From: Natrarchaeobius halalkaliphilus
GTDB lineage: Archaea > Halobacteriota > Halobacteria > Halobacteriales > Natrialbaceae
Assembly: GCF_003841485.1 (NCBI RefSeq)
Contig: NZ_REFY01000004.1
Span: forward strand, 434,001 to 498,000
Length of the DNA: 64,000 bases
Reading direction: 5' to 3'
Shown: piece after piece, positions 23,481 to 33,389 of the stretch
How the letters are laid out: the number at the start of each line of letters is the position of its first letter
How positions within the stretch are numbered: the first letter of the stretch is position 1
Made by a program: the position numbers and the translations under genes
Notes under the pieces: model-generated
Database searches by the model: none
The model's input: only the letters and a program-made list of their open reading frames with translations
What the model was told of the DNA's origin: nothing

Positions 23481-23566
23481 CGAACGAGGGTTCTCACCGC
23501 GTGGACTTATATACTGCCGGAGCGTCGGCCGGATCCGTCTCTCCGTTTGGCGTCGGTGACGACGGA

Positions 23567-24835
23567 CTATCGTCGCGTCCCTGTCGAAGCGGTCTCGTCT
23601 TCGAGAACGGTCACGCCGGAAAGGTCGGACAGCGACTCGCGGATTCGCTCGAGGTGCTCCGGACCGCTGCCTTCGAACGCGATCGTCATCGGAACGCGGT
23701 TCGGGTGATCGAGTCCACGCCGCCGAGCCCGCTCGAGGACGTCGAGCTCGCCACCCTGTGACTCGATCACCGCGACGACGTCCCCGACGGTCGACGGCCA
23801 TCCGGCGATCTCCAGTCGAAGCTCGGTGTAGCGACCGAGACACTCGAGTCCGGTCCGGGTCAGTTCCGCGTGCTCGGTGAGGTCGACGTTGCCACCGGAA
23901 ACGAGGACCGCGACGCGCTCGCCCGCCAGATCGAGGTCCGTCGTCTCCGAGAGTGCGGCCGCGAGCGGGGCCGCCCCCGCGCCCTCGGAGACGGTTTTGG
24001 CACGCTCTGCAAGCAGCGTGACGGCCGTCGCGATCTCTCGATCGGTGACGCCGACGACGTCGTCGACGACCTCGCGAGCGACAGCGAACGTCGTCTCGAG
24101 CAGTCGGGTGTCCGCGATTCCCTCAGCGACGGTGTCGACGTCTTCGAGTTCGACGATTTCGTCGCGCTCGAGAGACGGTTTCGCGTGGAGTGCACCCGCC
24201 GGTTGGACGCCGATGACCCGTCTATCGGAATCGCGGGCCTCGAGGGCGGTTCCGATCCCCGAAATGAGCCCGCCGCCGCCGATCGAGACGAGGACGGTAT
24301 CGAGGTCTGGGTACTGCTCTACGAGTTCGAGCCCGATCGTACCCTGACCGGCGACGATCGCCTCGTCGTCGAAGGGGTGGACGAACGTCTCTCCGGTGTT
24401 CTTTGCCCGCTCGAGGGCGTACTCGTAGGACCGCTCGTAGATGTCGCCCTCGACGACGACCTCGGCACCGTACCCGCGAGTCGCCTCGATCTTCGCCGCC
24501 GGCGTCACCTCGGGGACGACGATGGTCGTCTCGATTCTCAGAAGATCGCCCGCGAGCGCGACGCCCTGTGCGTGATTGCCCGCACTCGAGGCGATAACGC
24601 CCGCGTCGCGTTCCGAATCGGACAGCTGAGCCATCCGGTTATACGCGCCGCGGATTTTGAACGATCCCGTTCGCTGGAGGTTCTCGAGTTTGAGCCCCAC
24701 GGAGGTCGCACCGGTCAGTTCCGCGAACGTACGCGACGTCTCGAGTGGCGTCCGGTGGACCACGCCGTCGAGTCGCTCGCGCGCGCGTTCGACGTCCGAA
24801 AGCGTGACGGGGGCGGCCGTGGCGTTCCCGCTCAT
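23567..24835 (-). CDS. ilvA: Threonine ammonia-lyase (threonine dehydratase)
   Basis: PLP enzyme that deaminates threonine (and serine) to 2-oxobutyrate, first step to isoleucine. At 422 residues it has the catalytic domain with PLP lysine in RTGSFKIRGAYN (Lys60), the phosphate-binding glycine loop SIGGGGLISGIG, and a C-terminal ACT-like regulatory domain of about 90 residues (LRLEIAGWPSTVGDVVAVIESQGGE). Its start overlaps the end of the upstream M20 amidohydrolase by 4 nt (ATGA), so the pair is translated together. I considered the hydroxyectoine dehydratase EutB, but the ACT domain favours ordinary IlvA. Confidence 0.92.
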   Translation of the reverse strand: MSGNATAAPVTLSDVERARERLDGVVHRTPLETSRTFAELTGATSVGLKLENLQRTGSFKIRGAYNRMAQLSDSERDAGVIASSAGNHAQGVALAGDLLRIETTIVVPEVTPAAKIEATRGYGAEVVVEGDIYERSYEYALERAKNTGETFVHPFDDEAIVAGQGTIGLELVEQYPDLDTVLVSIGGGGLISGIGTALEARDSDRRVIGVQPAGALHAKPSLERDEIVELEDVDTVAEGIADTRLLETTFAVAREVVDDVVGVTDREIATAVTLLAERAKTVSEGAGAAPLAAALSETTDLDLAGERVAVLVSGGNVDLTEHAELTRTGLECLGRYTELRLEIAGWPSTVGDVVAVIESQGGELDVLERARRRGLDHPNRVPMTIAFEGSGPEHLERIRESLSDLSGVTVLEDETASTGTRR

Positions 24836-26145
24836 CCGTCCTCCGCCGCGTTTTCGGCGTTCGAAACGGGGTGACGGCGCTCGAGCTCTCCGATCGTCTC
24901 GACGAGCACCGAGACGCCGTGATCGAGAGCGTCCTCGTCGACGTCGAACGTCGGCGTGTGGTGGCTGGTCGGGTGATCGGTGCCAACGATCAGGTACGAA
25001 GCGAGTCCGCCCGACTCCTGGACGCGGTTCATCAGGAACGTGGCGTCCTCGCTCGCGCCGAAGTCGGCCGTCGGTACGACCCGATCGGTTCCGTGGAGGC
25101 CGGTGGCGACGTCGACGACGACGTCCACCAGTTCCGGATCGCTGTCGGCCCGAGGCGACTCGCTTATCACGTCGAAGACGGCGTCACAGCCGTGCATCCG
25201 CGCGGCCGACCGAACGACGCGCTCGAGTCGCCCCTTTACGTACTCCATCAGTTCGGTCGTCTCGCCGCGGGCTTCGGCCTCCAGGTGGGCGCGCTCTGCG
25301 ATGACGTTGCTCGCGGTTCCGGCCTCCGCTCGGCCGACGTTGACGCGAGTCATCCCGTCGGCGTGACGCGGAATACCGTAGGCGTTCTCGATCGCGGTTC
25401 CCATCGCGTGCATCGCGTTGTCGCCCTCGTTCGGTGATTTTCCGGCGTGGGCGGAGGTTCCCTCGATGGTCACGTCGACGTGACACATCGCCAGCGGTTT
25501 CTCGATGCCGGCGACGACCTCGCCGCTCGGATGATCGAGGCCGACGTGTACCGCCAGCAGGTAATCGAGATCGTCGACGAAGCGACTCCTCGCCATCGGA
25601 CAACCGCCGCCGCCGACTTCCTCTGCGGGCTGGAAGAAAACGACCAGCCGTCCCGCGAAGTCGGATTCGGCGATGGCTTCGAGGACGGCGAGCCCCCAGG
25701 TCATGTGGACGTCGTGGCCACAGGCGTGCATCGTTCCCTCGATTTCCGATCGGAACCCCTCCGCGTCGGGCACGTGGCCATCACCCGTCGCCTCCTCGAC
25801 GAACAGGCCGTCGATGTCGACCCGCAGGCCGATCGCCGGCCCGTCTCCACGCTCGAGGACGGCAACGGCACCCGTATTGCCGCCGCTCATTCGCTCGAGG
25901 AGCGCGTCGTCGGCTCCACGATCGCGGGCTCGCTCGAGCCAAAAGTCGATCTCGTCGTCGGACGGAACGGCCATCCGATCGGCCGGATCGTAGGCGTCGG
26001 GGCCGACAGCGAGTTCGTTGACGCCGATCGCGCGAATTTCTTCGACGAGTCGGGCGGTCGTGTAGAACTCACGCCAGGCGGGCTCGGGGTGACGGTGGAG
26101 GTGTCGTCGGACCGTCACGAGGCGATCGCGTATCGGTTCGGTCAT
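24832..26145 (-). CDS. M20 family amidohydrolase (first of two paralogues)
   Basis: Zinc-dependent peptidase/deacylase of the M20D group (HipO, AbgB and auxin-conjugate hydrolase relatives), 437 residues. Typical motifs: HRHPEPAWREFYTT, GLRVDIDGL, MHACGHDVHM, FFQPAEEVGGGG and, at the C terminus, GTDHPTSHHTPTFDVDED. It has a long insertion between TTARLVEEI and GLRVD (residues about 40-95) shared with the paralogue at 38296-39573; the two are clearly homologous over their whole length. It is coupled to ilvA. Substrates are probably N-acyl amino acids. Divergent from the dehydrogenase gene at 26255 across a 109-nt promoter region that contains two tacaca words. Confidence 0.88.
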   Translation of the reverse strand: MTEPIRDRLVTVRRHLHRHPEPAWREFYTTARLVEEIRAIGVNELAVGPDAYDPADRMAVPSDDEIDFWLERARDRGADDALLERMSGGNTGAVAVLERGDGPAIGLRVDIDGLFVEEATGDGHVPDAEGFRSEIEGTMHACGHDVHMTWGLAVLEAIAESDFAGRLVVFFQPAEEVGGGGCPMARSRFVDDLDYLLAVHVGLDHPSGEVVAGIEKPLAMCHVDVTIEGTSAHAGKSPNEGDNAMHAMGTAIENAYGIPRHADGMTRVNVGRAEAGTASNVIAERAHLEAEARGETTELMEYVKGRLERVVRSAARMHGCDAVFDVISESPRADSDPELVDVVVDVATGLHGTDRVVPTADFGASEDATFLMNRVQESGGLASYLIVGTDHPTSHHTPTFDVDEDALDHGVSVLVETIGELERRHPVSNAENAAEDG

Positions 26146-26254
26146 GCGAGTTACTGACGCACTCCACCGACTTAATTATACACAATTGCCGTTTACGACG
26201 GGTACACAAAAGGGATAAGTCATCCCGTGACAATCGTCGATCAACGATCGAGAG

Positions 26255-27223
26255 ATGACCGATCCAGACGTCGTCGTCCTCCGAGAGGGGACGGAAGGGC
26301 TGTCGATGGAATCGTACGCCGAAACCCTCCGCGAGCGCCTCCCCGACGCGACCGTCGAACTCGCGCGGACCCCGCAGGACGAACGCGAACTCGCGTCCAG
26401 CGCTCGCGTCGTCACCGGTATCACGATCGACGAAGACCTCATAGAGCGCGCCGGTCGCCTCGAGCTGTTCGCCTGTACCTTCGCGGGGACGGATCACGTT
26501 CCGATGGACGCTCTGGCCGATCACGGCGTTATGGTGACCAACGCCGGCGGCATTCACGCCCCCGGCATCGCTGAACAGGCGATCGGCAACATGCTCGTCT
26601 TCGCGCGTCGCCTCCACGAAGGGTGGCGCCGCAAGCAAAACGACGAATGGCGTCACTTCCCTTCGTTCGAGTTTACCGACAGCACCGTCACGATCGTCGG
26701 TCTCGGCTCGATCGGTCGGGCGACCGCCCAGCGACTCGCGGGCTTCGAGGTCGAGACGATCGGTATCCGTTACACTCCATCGAAAGGCGGTCCGACCGAC
26801 GAGGTGCTCGGGTTCGACGACGAAGACATCCACGAGGCGTTCTCCCGGAGCGATTACGTCGTCCTCGCCTGTCCGCTCACCGACCTCACCCGCGGTCTCG
26901 TCGGTGAAGCCGAACTCGCGACGCTGCCACCGAACGCGGTGGTTGTCAACGCCGCCCGCGGCGGTATTATCGACACCGACGCGCTCGTCTCCGCGCTACA
27001 GTTCGAGGGGATTCGCGGTGCCGCCCTCGACGTCAGCGACCCCGAACCGCTCCCCGCGGATCACCCGCTCTGGGATCTCGAGAACTGCCTGATTACGCCA
27101 CACACCGGCGGATACACCCCAAATCACTGGGATCGGCTCGCCGATATCGTCGCCCACAACGTCGATGTCCTCGGAAGCGGCGGCGACCTCGAAAACGTCG
27201 TCCTCACACCCGACTCGAGCTGA
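26255..27223 (+). CDS. D-isomer-specific 2-hydroxyacid dehydrogenase
   Basis: NAD(P)-dependent reductase or dehydrogenase of 2-oxo/2-hydroxy acids (phosphoglycerate, glyoxylate or hydroxypyruvate reductase superfamily), 322 residues. The Rossmann motif is VTIVGLGSIGRATAQRL, the substrate Arg lies in NAARGGIIDTDAL, the acidic partner in DVSDPEPLP and the catalytic His in ITPHTGGYTPNH. Instead of the common His-adjacent tail it ends soon after VLTPDSS. It precedes the FAD/Fe-S oxidoreductase gene by 8 nt and is probably cotranscribed, suggesting that the pair interconverts the same 2-hydroxyacid. Substrate unknown. Confidence 0.9.
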   Translation: MTDPDVVVLREGTEGLSMESYAETLRERLPDATVELARTPQDERELASSARVVTGITIDEDLIERAGRLELFACTFAGTDHVPMDALADHGVMVTNAGGIHAPGIAEQAIGNMLVFARRLHEGWRRKQNDEWRHFPSFEFTDSTVTIVGLGSIGRATAQRLAGFEVETIGIRYTPSKGGPTDEVLGFDDEDIHEAFSRSDYVVLACPLTDLTRGLVGEAELATLPPNAVVVNAARGGIIDTDALVSALQFEGIRGAALDVSDPEPLPADHPLWDLENCLITPHTGGYTPNHWDRLADIVAHNVDVLGSGGDLENVVLTPDSS

Positions 27224-27231
27224 TCTCGACG

Positions 27232-30200
27232 ATGACAACCAACGACGCTCCCGCCGACGGAGCCGATTCGGCCGCCGCCGATCGATCCCCGAGCGATCCG
27301 CCGGCGGCCGACCCTGCAGTCGATCCGCGGACGGACTACGACTACGTCGGCGGCGACGTCGACCGACCCGACCTCGTCGACGACCTCCGGACGCGCATCG
27401 ACGGCGAGGTTCGCTTCGATTCGTACTCGAGACAGCTGTACGCGACGGACGCAAGCGCCTACGAGGTGACGCCGATCGGCGTCGTCCTGCCGCGGTCGAC
27501 CGCGGACGTCGTCGCTGTCGTCAGCTACTGCGCCGAAAACGACGTTCCGGTGCTCCCGCGGGGTGGCGGAACGAGTCTGGCGGGACAGGCGGTCAACGAA
27601 GCGGTCGTGCTCGATTTTACCGCCCACATGGACGACGTCGTCGAAATCGACCCCGATGCCGGGCTCGCGACGGTGCAGGCCGGAGCCGTTCTCGCGGACC
27701 TGAACGCCGCGGCCGATTCGCACGATCTGAAGTTCGCGCCCGACCCAGCGGCGGGCGACCGCAGCACCGTCGGCGGCGCGATCGGCAACAACTCGACGGG
27801 TGCACACTCGCTGGCCTACGGTAAGACCGACGCCTACATCGACTCCTGCGAGGTCGTCCTCGCGGACGGAACCGTCGCCCAGTTCGGCGAGACGACCGTT
27901 GCCGAAATGCGCGAACGCGTCGATCCCGACGGCGATCGCCTCGAGCGAATTCACGAGGCGCTTCGACGGGTGATCGACGAGAACGCGAAGTCGATTCGCG
28001 AGGCGTATCCCCAGCTCAAGCGAAACGTCTCGGGCTACAACTTAGACCGGCTGGTCGCGGAAGCGTCCGGCGATCCGGACGCGTTCGACAAGAGCGCCGG
28101 GAGCCCCGTGACGGTCGAGGCCGAACCGGATCCGGAGGCGACGGTCAACCTCGCACGCGTTCTCGCCGGCAGCGAGGGTACTCTCGGGATCGTCACCGAA
28201 GCCACCGTCTCGCTCGAGCCCGTTCCCGAGACGAAAGCGGTCGCGCTGTTGACCTACGACGACCTGCTCGAGGCGATGGCCGACGTGGACACGATCGTTC
28301 GTCACCACGATCCGGCGGCGATCGAGGCCATCGACGACGTCCTGCTGGCGCTGGCGCGTGACACCGAGGAGTTTGCCGACGTCGCGGCGATGTTACCCGA
28401 CGGAACGGAAACGGCACTGTTGGTCGAGTTCTACGCCGACGGCGAAGACGACGCCCGGGAACAGGTCGAGACGCTGGTGGCGGATCGGCTCCCCTCGAGC
28501 GAGCCGGATCACGACGGTGAAGTCGATTGGGTCGACGGAGCGGACGGCTCGAGTGGTAACGATCCGATCCGCGCGTTCGACGCCCTCGAAGCGTACGACC
28601 CGGACGAGCGCGCCCGGCTCTGGAAGCTACGCAAGAGCGCCGCGCCGATCCTCCTCTCGCGAACCAGCGACGTAAAGCACATCTCGTTCATCGAGGATAC
28701 GGCCGTCCCGACCGAACACCTCGCGGACTACGTCGCGGACTTTCGGGAGGTTCTCGAGTCCTACGACACGTTCGCGAGCTTTTACGCCCACGCAGGACCG
28801 GGCTGTATGCACATGCGGCCGCTGGTCGACACGAAGACGGCCGGCGGCCTCGCGGCGTTCGAGGGGATCGCAGACGCGGTAACGGACCTCGTCGTCGAGT
28901 ACGGCGGCTCGGTCTCCGGCGAGCACGGCGACGGACGCGCGCGAACTCAGTGGAACCGCAAGCTCTACGGCGAGGACGTCTGGTCGCTCTTTCGCGAGGT
29001 CAAGACCGCGTTCGATCCCGACTGGGTGCTCAACCCGGGAACGGTCTGTGGCGATCACGACATGACCGAAGGGCTGCGGTTCGATCCCGACTATCACCAC
29101 GACCCCGGTTTCGAGCCCGCTCTCGAGTGGGAAAACGAGAACGGCTTTCAGGGAATGGTCGAGCTCTGTCACGGCTGTGGCGGCTGTCGCGGCTCCCAGG
29201 AGACCACCGGCGGCGTTATGTGTCCGACCTATCGGGCGGCCGGCGAGGAGAGTACCGCCACTCGAGGCCGGGCGAACATGCTCCGGGCCGCGATGGCCGG
29301 CGACCTCGAGGCCGACGCCCTCGAGACGGAGTTCATGGCGGAGGTGCTCGAGCTCTGTATCGGCTGCAAGGGCTGTGCGCGGGACTGTCCGAGCGAGGTG
29401 GACGTGGCGAAACTGAAAGCCGAAGTCGAGCATGCACACCATCGAGAACACGGTGCGACCCTCCGGGATCGGCTCTTTGCGAACGTCGACCGACTGAACG
29501 CGATCGGTTCGGCGCTCGCACCTGTCTCGAACTGGATGGCCTCCCTGCCGGGATCCGGACTGCTCGCGGAGAAAACCATCGGCATCGCTCGCGAGCGCGA
29601 CCTTCCGACGTTCGCAGGCGAGAGCTTCGAAGACTGGTTCGACTCCCGCGGCTCGCGCATCCCGCTCGGAGAATCCACCCGACAGGTCCTGCTCGTACCG
29701 GATACGTCGACGAACTACAATCATCCGCGGGCGGGGAAAGCCACGGTTCAGGTGCTCGAGACGGCCGGCGTCCACGTCCGGATTCCCGACGGCGTGACGT
29801 CGACGGGGCGGCCGGCGCACTCGAAGGGCTTTCTCGACGTCTCGCGCGAGCGTGCGCGAACGAACGTCGAAGCGCTGGCTCCGTCCGTCGACGACGGCTG
29901 GGACGTCGTCCTGGTCGAGCCCTCCGACGCGGTCATGTTCCAGTCCGACTATCTGGACCTGCTGACCGGCGACGATGTCGAATCGGTCGCCGCGAACACC
30001 TACGGAGTCATGGAGTACCTCGACCGATTCGATCTGACCTCGAAACTCCCGCTGTCGGCCCCGGACGAGCGACTGACGTATCACGGCCACTGCCACCAGA
30101 AAGCGACGAAGAAGGAGGGCCACGCGGCCACCGTACTCGAGGCGGCGGGGTACGAGGTCGATGCGCTCGACTCCGGCTGTTGTGGGATGGCCGGCTCCTT

Positions 30201-30390
30201 TGGCTACGAGGCGGAACACCACTCGTTGAGCCGGGCGATCGGACGACTCCTCTTCGAGCAGGTCGAAGCGAGCAACGGCGAAACGGTCGTGGCACCGGGT
30301 GCCTCCTGTCGGGCGCAGCTCTCGGAGTACGACGGCTGTGGAGCGCCGCCACATCCAATCGAGAGCGTCGCCGCCGCGCTCTCGAAATAA
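27232..30390 (+). CDS. GlcD-type FAD oxidase fused to Fe-S / CCG-domain protein
   Basis: A 1052-residue oxidoreductase for a D-2-hydroxyacid such as D-lactate, glycolate or 2-hydroxyglutarate. Order of domains: a PCMH FAD-binding domain (about 60-290, with LPRGGGTSLAGQA near 108-117), an FAD-linked C-terminal domain (about 300-600, including GSVSGEHGDGRARTQW), two 4Fe-4S motifs (CHGCGGC at 646-652 with a later CP, and CIGCKGCARDCP at 709-719), and two CCG domains (TYHGHCHQKA and DSGCCGMAGSFGYE). It joins in one chain what bacteria split into GlcD and GlcF. Electrons probably go to the quinone pool at the membrane. It follows the 2-hydroxyacid dehydrogenase by 8 nt. Confidence 0.93.
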   Translation: MTTNDAPADGADSAAADRSPSDPPAADPAVDPRTDYDYVGGDVDRPDLVDDLRTRIDGEVRFDSYSRQLYATDASAYEVTPIGVVLPRSTADVVAVVSYCAENDVPVLPRGGGTSLAGQAVNEAVVLDFTAHMDDVVEIDPDAGLATVQAGAVLADLNAAADSHDLKFAPDPAAGDRSTVGGAIGNNSTGAHSLAYGKTDAYIDSCEVVLADGTVAQFGETTVAEMRERVDPDGDRLERIHEALRRVIDENAKSIREAYPQLKRNVSGYNLDRLVAEASGDPDAFDKSAGSPVTVEAEPDPEATVNLARVLAGSEGTLGIVTEATVSLEPVPETKAVALLTYDDLLEAMADVDTIVRHHDPAAIEAIDDVLLALARDTEEFADVAAMLPDGTETALLVEFYADGEDDAREQVETLVADRLPSSEPDHDGEVDWVDGADGSSGNDPIRAFDALEAYDPDERARLWKLRKSAAPILLSRTSDVKHISFIEDTAVPTEHLADYVADFREVLESYDTFASFYAHAGPGCMHMRPLVDTKTAGGLAAFEGIADAVTDLVVEYGGSVSGEHGDGRARTQWNRKLYGEDVWSLFREVKTAFDPDWVLNPGTVCGDHDMTEGLRFDPDYHHDPGFEPALEWENENGFQGMVELCHGCGGCRGSQETTGGVMCPTYRAAGEESTATRGRANMLRAAMAGDLEADALETEFMAEVLELCIGCKGCARDCPSEVDVAKLKAEVEHAHHREHGATLRDRLFANVDRLNAIGSALAPVSNWMASLPGSGLLAEKTIGIARERDLPTFAGESFEDWFDSRGSRIPLGESTRQVLLVPDTSTNYNHPRAGKATVQVLETAGVHVRIPDGVTSTGRPAHSKGFLDVSRERARTNVEALAPSVDDGWDVVLVEPSDAVMFQSDYLDLLTGDDVESVAANTYGVMEYLDRFDLTSKLPLSAPDERLTYHGHCHQKATKKEGHAATVLEAAGYEVDALDSGCCGMAGSFGYEAEHHSLSRAIGRLLFEQVEASNGETVVAPGASCRAQLSEYDGCGAPPHPIESVAAALSK

Positions 30391-30421
30391 CCTCTTCGCC
30401 ATCTCGTTTCTTCTCGCCGAT

Positions 30422-30708
30422 ATGTCCGAGAAAATCCACGGCTCGCTGTTCGAGGACGGTCGCCGGGCAGTCGCGGACGCGGCGGACCGTGCCGAGCGGT
30501 CCGGACTGGACGACGTCGGGACGTCGATCGATCGCGGCGTTCCTCACGAAGAAGTCCTCGAGTATGTCGTCGAACCGACGTGGACATGATCGTCATGGCA
30601 ACCGCCGGCCGGACGGGGACGTCTCGAGAACTGATCGGAAGCGTTGCCGAGCGAGTCGTCCGATCGTCGCCGGTTCCGGTCGTCACGATCAACGCGGACG
30701 AGTATTGA
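30422..30708 (+). pseudogene. Decayed universal stress protein (UspA)
   Basis: A remnant of a UspA-family gene. It begins MSEKIHGSLFEDGRRAVADAADRAERSGL, aligning to the middle of the family, so about 50 N-terminal residues including the ATP-binding start are missing. At about 30573 the frame is lost: EEVLEYVVE runs into a stop at 30589, while another frame continues DMIVMATAGRTGTSRELIGSVAERVVRSSPVPVV to the stop at 30706-30708, the family's ATP-binding C terminus. Both deletion and frameshift indicate a pseudogene. It lies 31 nt after the Fe-S oxidoreductase gene. Confidence 0.82.
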
Positions 30709-30732
30709 TCCGAGACGACGCACCCGGCAGTT

Positions 30733-32046
30733 TCAGGGCCAGAGGCCGCGAACCGCCTTCGCCTCGGCAATGCGAGAGAGCGCGACAACGTAGGCCGCAT
30801 CGCGCCACGACAGGTCCTTCGATTCGACCTCGGACCGAACGTCGTTCCAGGCGTCGAGCATCTTCGATTCGAGTTCGTCGTTGACCTCCTCGAGCGTCCA
30901 CTGGCGGCGGTTGATGTCCTGGAGCCACTCGAAGTAGCTGACCGTCACGCCGCCGGCGTTGGCGAGGATGTCCGGAATCACCGGAACCCCGCGCTCCTCG
31001 AAGATCGCATCCGCGGCGAAGGTGGTCGGACCGTTCGCGCCCTCGACGACGAGATCCGCGCCGACGTCGTCGGCGTTGTCGGCGGTGAGAACGTTCCCGA
31101 TCGCGGCCGGAATGAGGACGTCGACGTCGAGTTCGAGGATCTCGTCGTTGGAAAGCGTCTCGGGTGCGTCCTGTTCGAGGACGGCCTCGGGTTCTTCGTC
31201 GTGCGTCGGGATCGACTGGACGTCGAGCCCGTCGGGGTCGTAGATCGCGCCGTTGACGTCGCTGACGGAGACGACGGTTGCACCCCAGTCCTCGAGCAGC
31301 CGGGCGGCGTTTGCACCCACGCTGCCGAAGCCCTGAATTGCGACGGTCGTCTCGGAGAGGTCACGACCGTAGTGATCGACGGCCTCGCGGGTGATGATCG
31401 CCGTGGATCGACCGGGTGCCTCCTCGCGTCCGAAACTGCCCCCGATGACGGGTGGCTTTCCGGTGACCACGCCGGGGATCGTCTCGCCCTGTTGCATCGA
31501 GTAGGCGTCCATGAACCAGGCCATCGTCTGGGCGTCGGTCCCCATGTCCGGTGCGGGGACGTCCCGCGTCGGACCGACGATGTCACGAAGTTCCTCGGCG
31601 AACCGGCGGGTGAGGCGCTCGATCTCGTCGGCGCTCAGCGCCTTCGGATCGACCGCGATCCCGCCCTTACCGCCGCCGAAGGGGAGGTCCATGACGGCAC
31701 ACTTCCAGGTCATCCACATCGAGAGACCGATACACTCCTCGGCGTTGACGTGAGGATGATAGCGGAGGCCGCCTTTGTATGGGCCGCGAACGTCGTCGTG
31801 CTGTGAGCGGTAGCCGGTAAACACCTCGACAGTCCCGTCGTCTCGCTCGAGCGGGACCGACACCCGCTGGACGCGCGTCGGATGCTTGAGTCGCTCGACG
31901 ACGCCCGAATCGACGTCCGCGTGGGTCGCGGCACGCTCGAGCTGGCGACGGGCGGTGACGAGCGCCGAGTCGACGTCGGCGGTGTCGGTCGTTGCTTCGG
32001 TCGGTGCGTCAGTACCGGTCGCGTCGTCCGTCGAATTCGTTGTCAT
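30733..32046 (-). CDS. gdhB: Glutamate dehydrogenase
   Basis: Converts glutamate to 2-oxoglutarate and ammonia (or the reverse) with NAD(P). The 437-residue protein shows [32 protein letters not shown] with the catalytic lysines, [14 protein letters not shown], and the Rossmann motif [16 protein letters not shown]. The first 30 residues are a Thr/Asp-rich extension typical of haloarchaea. It lies 30 nt downstream of the DoeA-like gene on the same strand, so the two are probably cotranscribed. In that setting a catabolic job is likely: regenerating 2-oxoglutarate for the diaminobutyrate aminotransferase step. Coenzyme preference is not evident. Confidence 0.95.
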   Translation of the reverse strand: MTTNSTDDATGTDAPTEATTDTADVDSALVTARRQLERAATHADVDSGVVERLKHPTRVQRVSVPLERDDGTVEVFTGYRSQHDDVRGPYKGGLRYHPHVNAEECIGLSMWMTWKCAVMDLPFGGGKGGIAVDPKALSADEIERLTRRFAEELRDIVGPTRDVPAPDMGTDAQTMAWFMDAYSMQQGETIPGVVTGKPPVIGGSFGREEAPGRSTAIITREAVDHYGRDLSETTVAIQGFGSVGANAARLLEDWGATVVSVSDVNGAIYDPDGLDVQSIPTHDEEPEAVLEQDAPETLSNDEILELDVDVLIPAAIGNVLTADNADDVGADLVVEGANGPTTFAADAIFEERGVPVIPDILANAGGVTVSYFEWLQDINRRQWTLEEVNDELESKMLDAWNDVRSEVESKDLSWRDAAYVVALSRIAEAKAVRGLWP

Positions 32047-32076
32047 GGAAAGGGTAAATCGTCGTCACAGTGGAAC

Positions 32077-33255
32077 TCAACTGGTGAACAGTCGACGAGG
32101 AACGTCAGCGAGTGGCTCCGCCCCACGCCCGGTTACGTGAAACGTTTCGCTGATCTCGACGCCGATGTCTTCCGTCCAGATACCGGGTATCATGTGGAAC
32201 GTCATATTCTCTTCGAGAACGGTCTCGTCGCCGGGTCGAATACTCGCGGTGTGCTCGCCCCAGTCGGGCGGATAGCCGAGTCCCATCGAGTAGCCGATGC
32301 GATCTTCCTTCTCGAGGCCGTACTGTGCGATCGTCTCGCGCCAGGCCTCCTCGACCGCTTCGCAGGTGACGCCCGGCTCTACGGCCTCGAGTGCGGCCTC
32401 GATCCCCTCGACGACGATCTCGGCGTTTCGCTCGAGTTCGGCGGGCGGGTCACCGACGAACGTCGTGCGCGCCAGCGGGGAGTGATACCGGTTTCGACAG
32501 CCCGACAGCTCGATGATGACCGGGTCGCCCGCTTCGAATGGACGGTCCGTCCACGTCAGGTGGGGAGTGCCGGTGTGATCGCCGGAGGGCATCAACGGAA
32601 CTATCGCGGGGTAATCCCCGCCGTACTCGTCGGTTCCGGTGATGAGGGCGTCGTAAATCGCGGCCGCGGCCTCGTACTCCGGCACGCCCTCCTCGATCGC
32701 CTCGAGACCTGCTCGCATGGCGTTCTCGGAGATTCGGGCGGCCTGGCGCATGTACTCGAGTTCCGCGTCCGACTTCTCGATGCGAACCCAGTTGACGAGC
32801 AGCGTCGCGTCCTCGAAGTCTGCCTCGGGAAGGTTCCGTTGCAGTCGCGTATAGGATTTGGCGGTGAAATAAGAGGCGTCCATCTCGAGACCGATCCGGC
32901 CGTCCGCGACGTCGAGTTCCTCGAGAACGCCCGCGACGTAGTCCATCGGATGCAGATCGTACGGCGAGTGAACGTGATCGTCGCTGTACGATCGGATGCT
33001 CGCGTCCTCGAGTCGAGTCGTTGCCCGCGCGCCGTTTGCGTCCATCTCCCGACCGATCCAGACCGGTTCGTCGCGCTCTGCGGTGACGACGACGGCCTGG
33101 TGGACGTAAAACGACCAGCCGTCGTACCCCGTCAGGTAGTTCATGTTCGCCGGATCGGCAACGACGATCGCGTCGAGTTCCGCCTCGCGCAACCGTTCTG
33201 TCGTCCTGCGAACCCGCCGTTCGTACTCCGCCTCGTCGAAGACGTGTCGTGACAT
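32077..33255 (-). CDS. doeA: Ectoine hydrolase, DoeA/EutD-like (M24 fold)
   Basis: Predicted to open the ectoine ring to N-acetyl-diaminobutyrate. The 392-residue creatinase/aminopeptidase-fold protein carries phrases I associate with DoeA/EutD: DPANMNYLTGYDGWSFYVHQ, GREMDANGAR, GGDYPAIVPL, GYPPDWGEHT and a LADVPRRLF tail. The usual M24 metal-ligand Asp pair is absent (the region reads VIIELSGCRNRYHSPLAR), as in DoeA and creatinase rather than true Xaa-Pro peptidases. The ATG at 33255 (MSRHVFDEAEYERR) is chosen, with ggaggt about 11 nt upstream. It is followed by gdhB. The alternative is a generic Xaa-Pro dipeptidase, which the missing metal ligands argue against. Confidence 0.82.
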   Translation of the reverse strand: MSRHVFDEAEYERRVRRTTERLREAELDAIVVADPANMNYLTGYDGWSFYVHQAVVVTAERDEPVWIGREMDANGARATTRLEDASIRSYSDDHVHSPYDLHPMDYVAGVLEELDVADGRIGLEMDASYFTAKSYTRLQRNLPEADFEDATLLVNWVRIEKSDAELEYMRQAARISENAMRAGLEAIEEGVPEYEAAAAIYDALITGTDEYGGDYPAIVPLMPSGDHTGTPHLTWTDRPFEAGDPVIIELSGCRNRYHSPLARTTFVGDPPAELERNAEIVVEGIEAALEAVEPGVTCEAVEEAWRETIAQYGLEKEDRIGYSMGLGYPPDWGEHTASIRPGDETVLEENMTFHMIPGIWTEDIGVEISETFHVTGRGAEPLADVPRRLFTS

Positions 33256-33292
33256 GATACCAGGACCTCCGTGGAAACGATCGGTCACCAGT

Positions 33293-33334
33293 TGCAAAAA
33301 TCTTCGTATACAATGATAACAGATAGTGTGTATC
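33293..33334 (-). promoter_or_regulatory. Promoter region of doeA with ATACACA-type motif
   Basis: On the minus strand atacaca (33327-33333) is followed by a degenerate second half, and a T-rich TATA-like tract lies near 33293-33300. The ATACACA word recurs upstream of the two aminotransferase genes and the BCCT gene. Confidence 0.4.
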
Positions 33335-33389
33335 ACCACGGCGACCGCGAACCCGCGCGGTTAAGAGACGCCGGTCCGTTCGGGCCGAT

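Noticed and set aside
23567-24835. Threonine dehydratase as EutB of hydroxyectoine breakdown
   Set aside because: It carries a C-terminal ACT-like domain as in IlvA and is coupled to a different operon without eutC; EutB is shorter.
28627-30402. 591-codon open frame on the minus strand
   Set aside because: Antisense to the GlcD/Fe-S fusion with its Cys motifs; Arg-rich and without recognisable domains.
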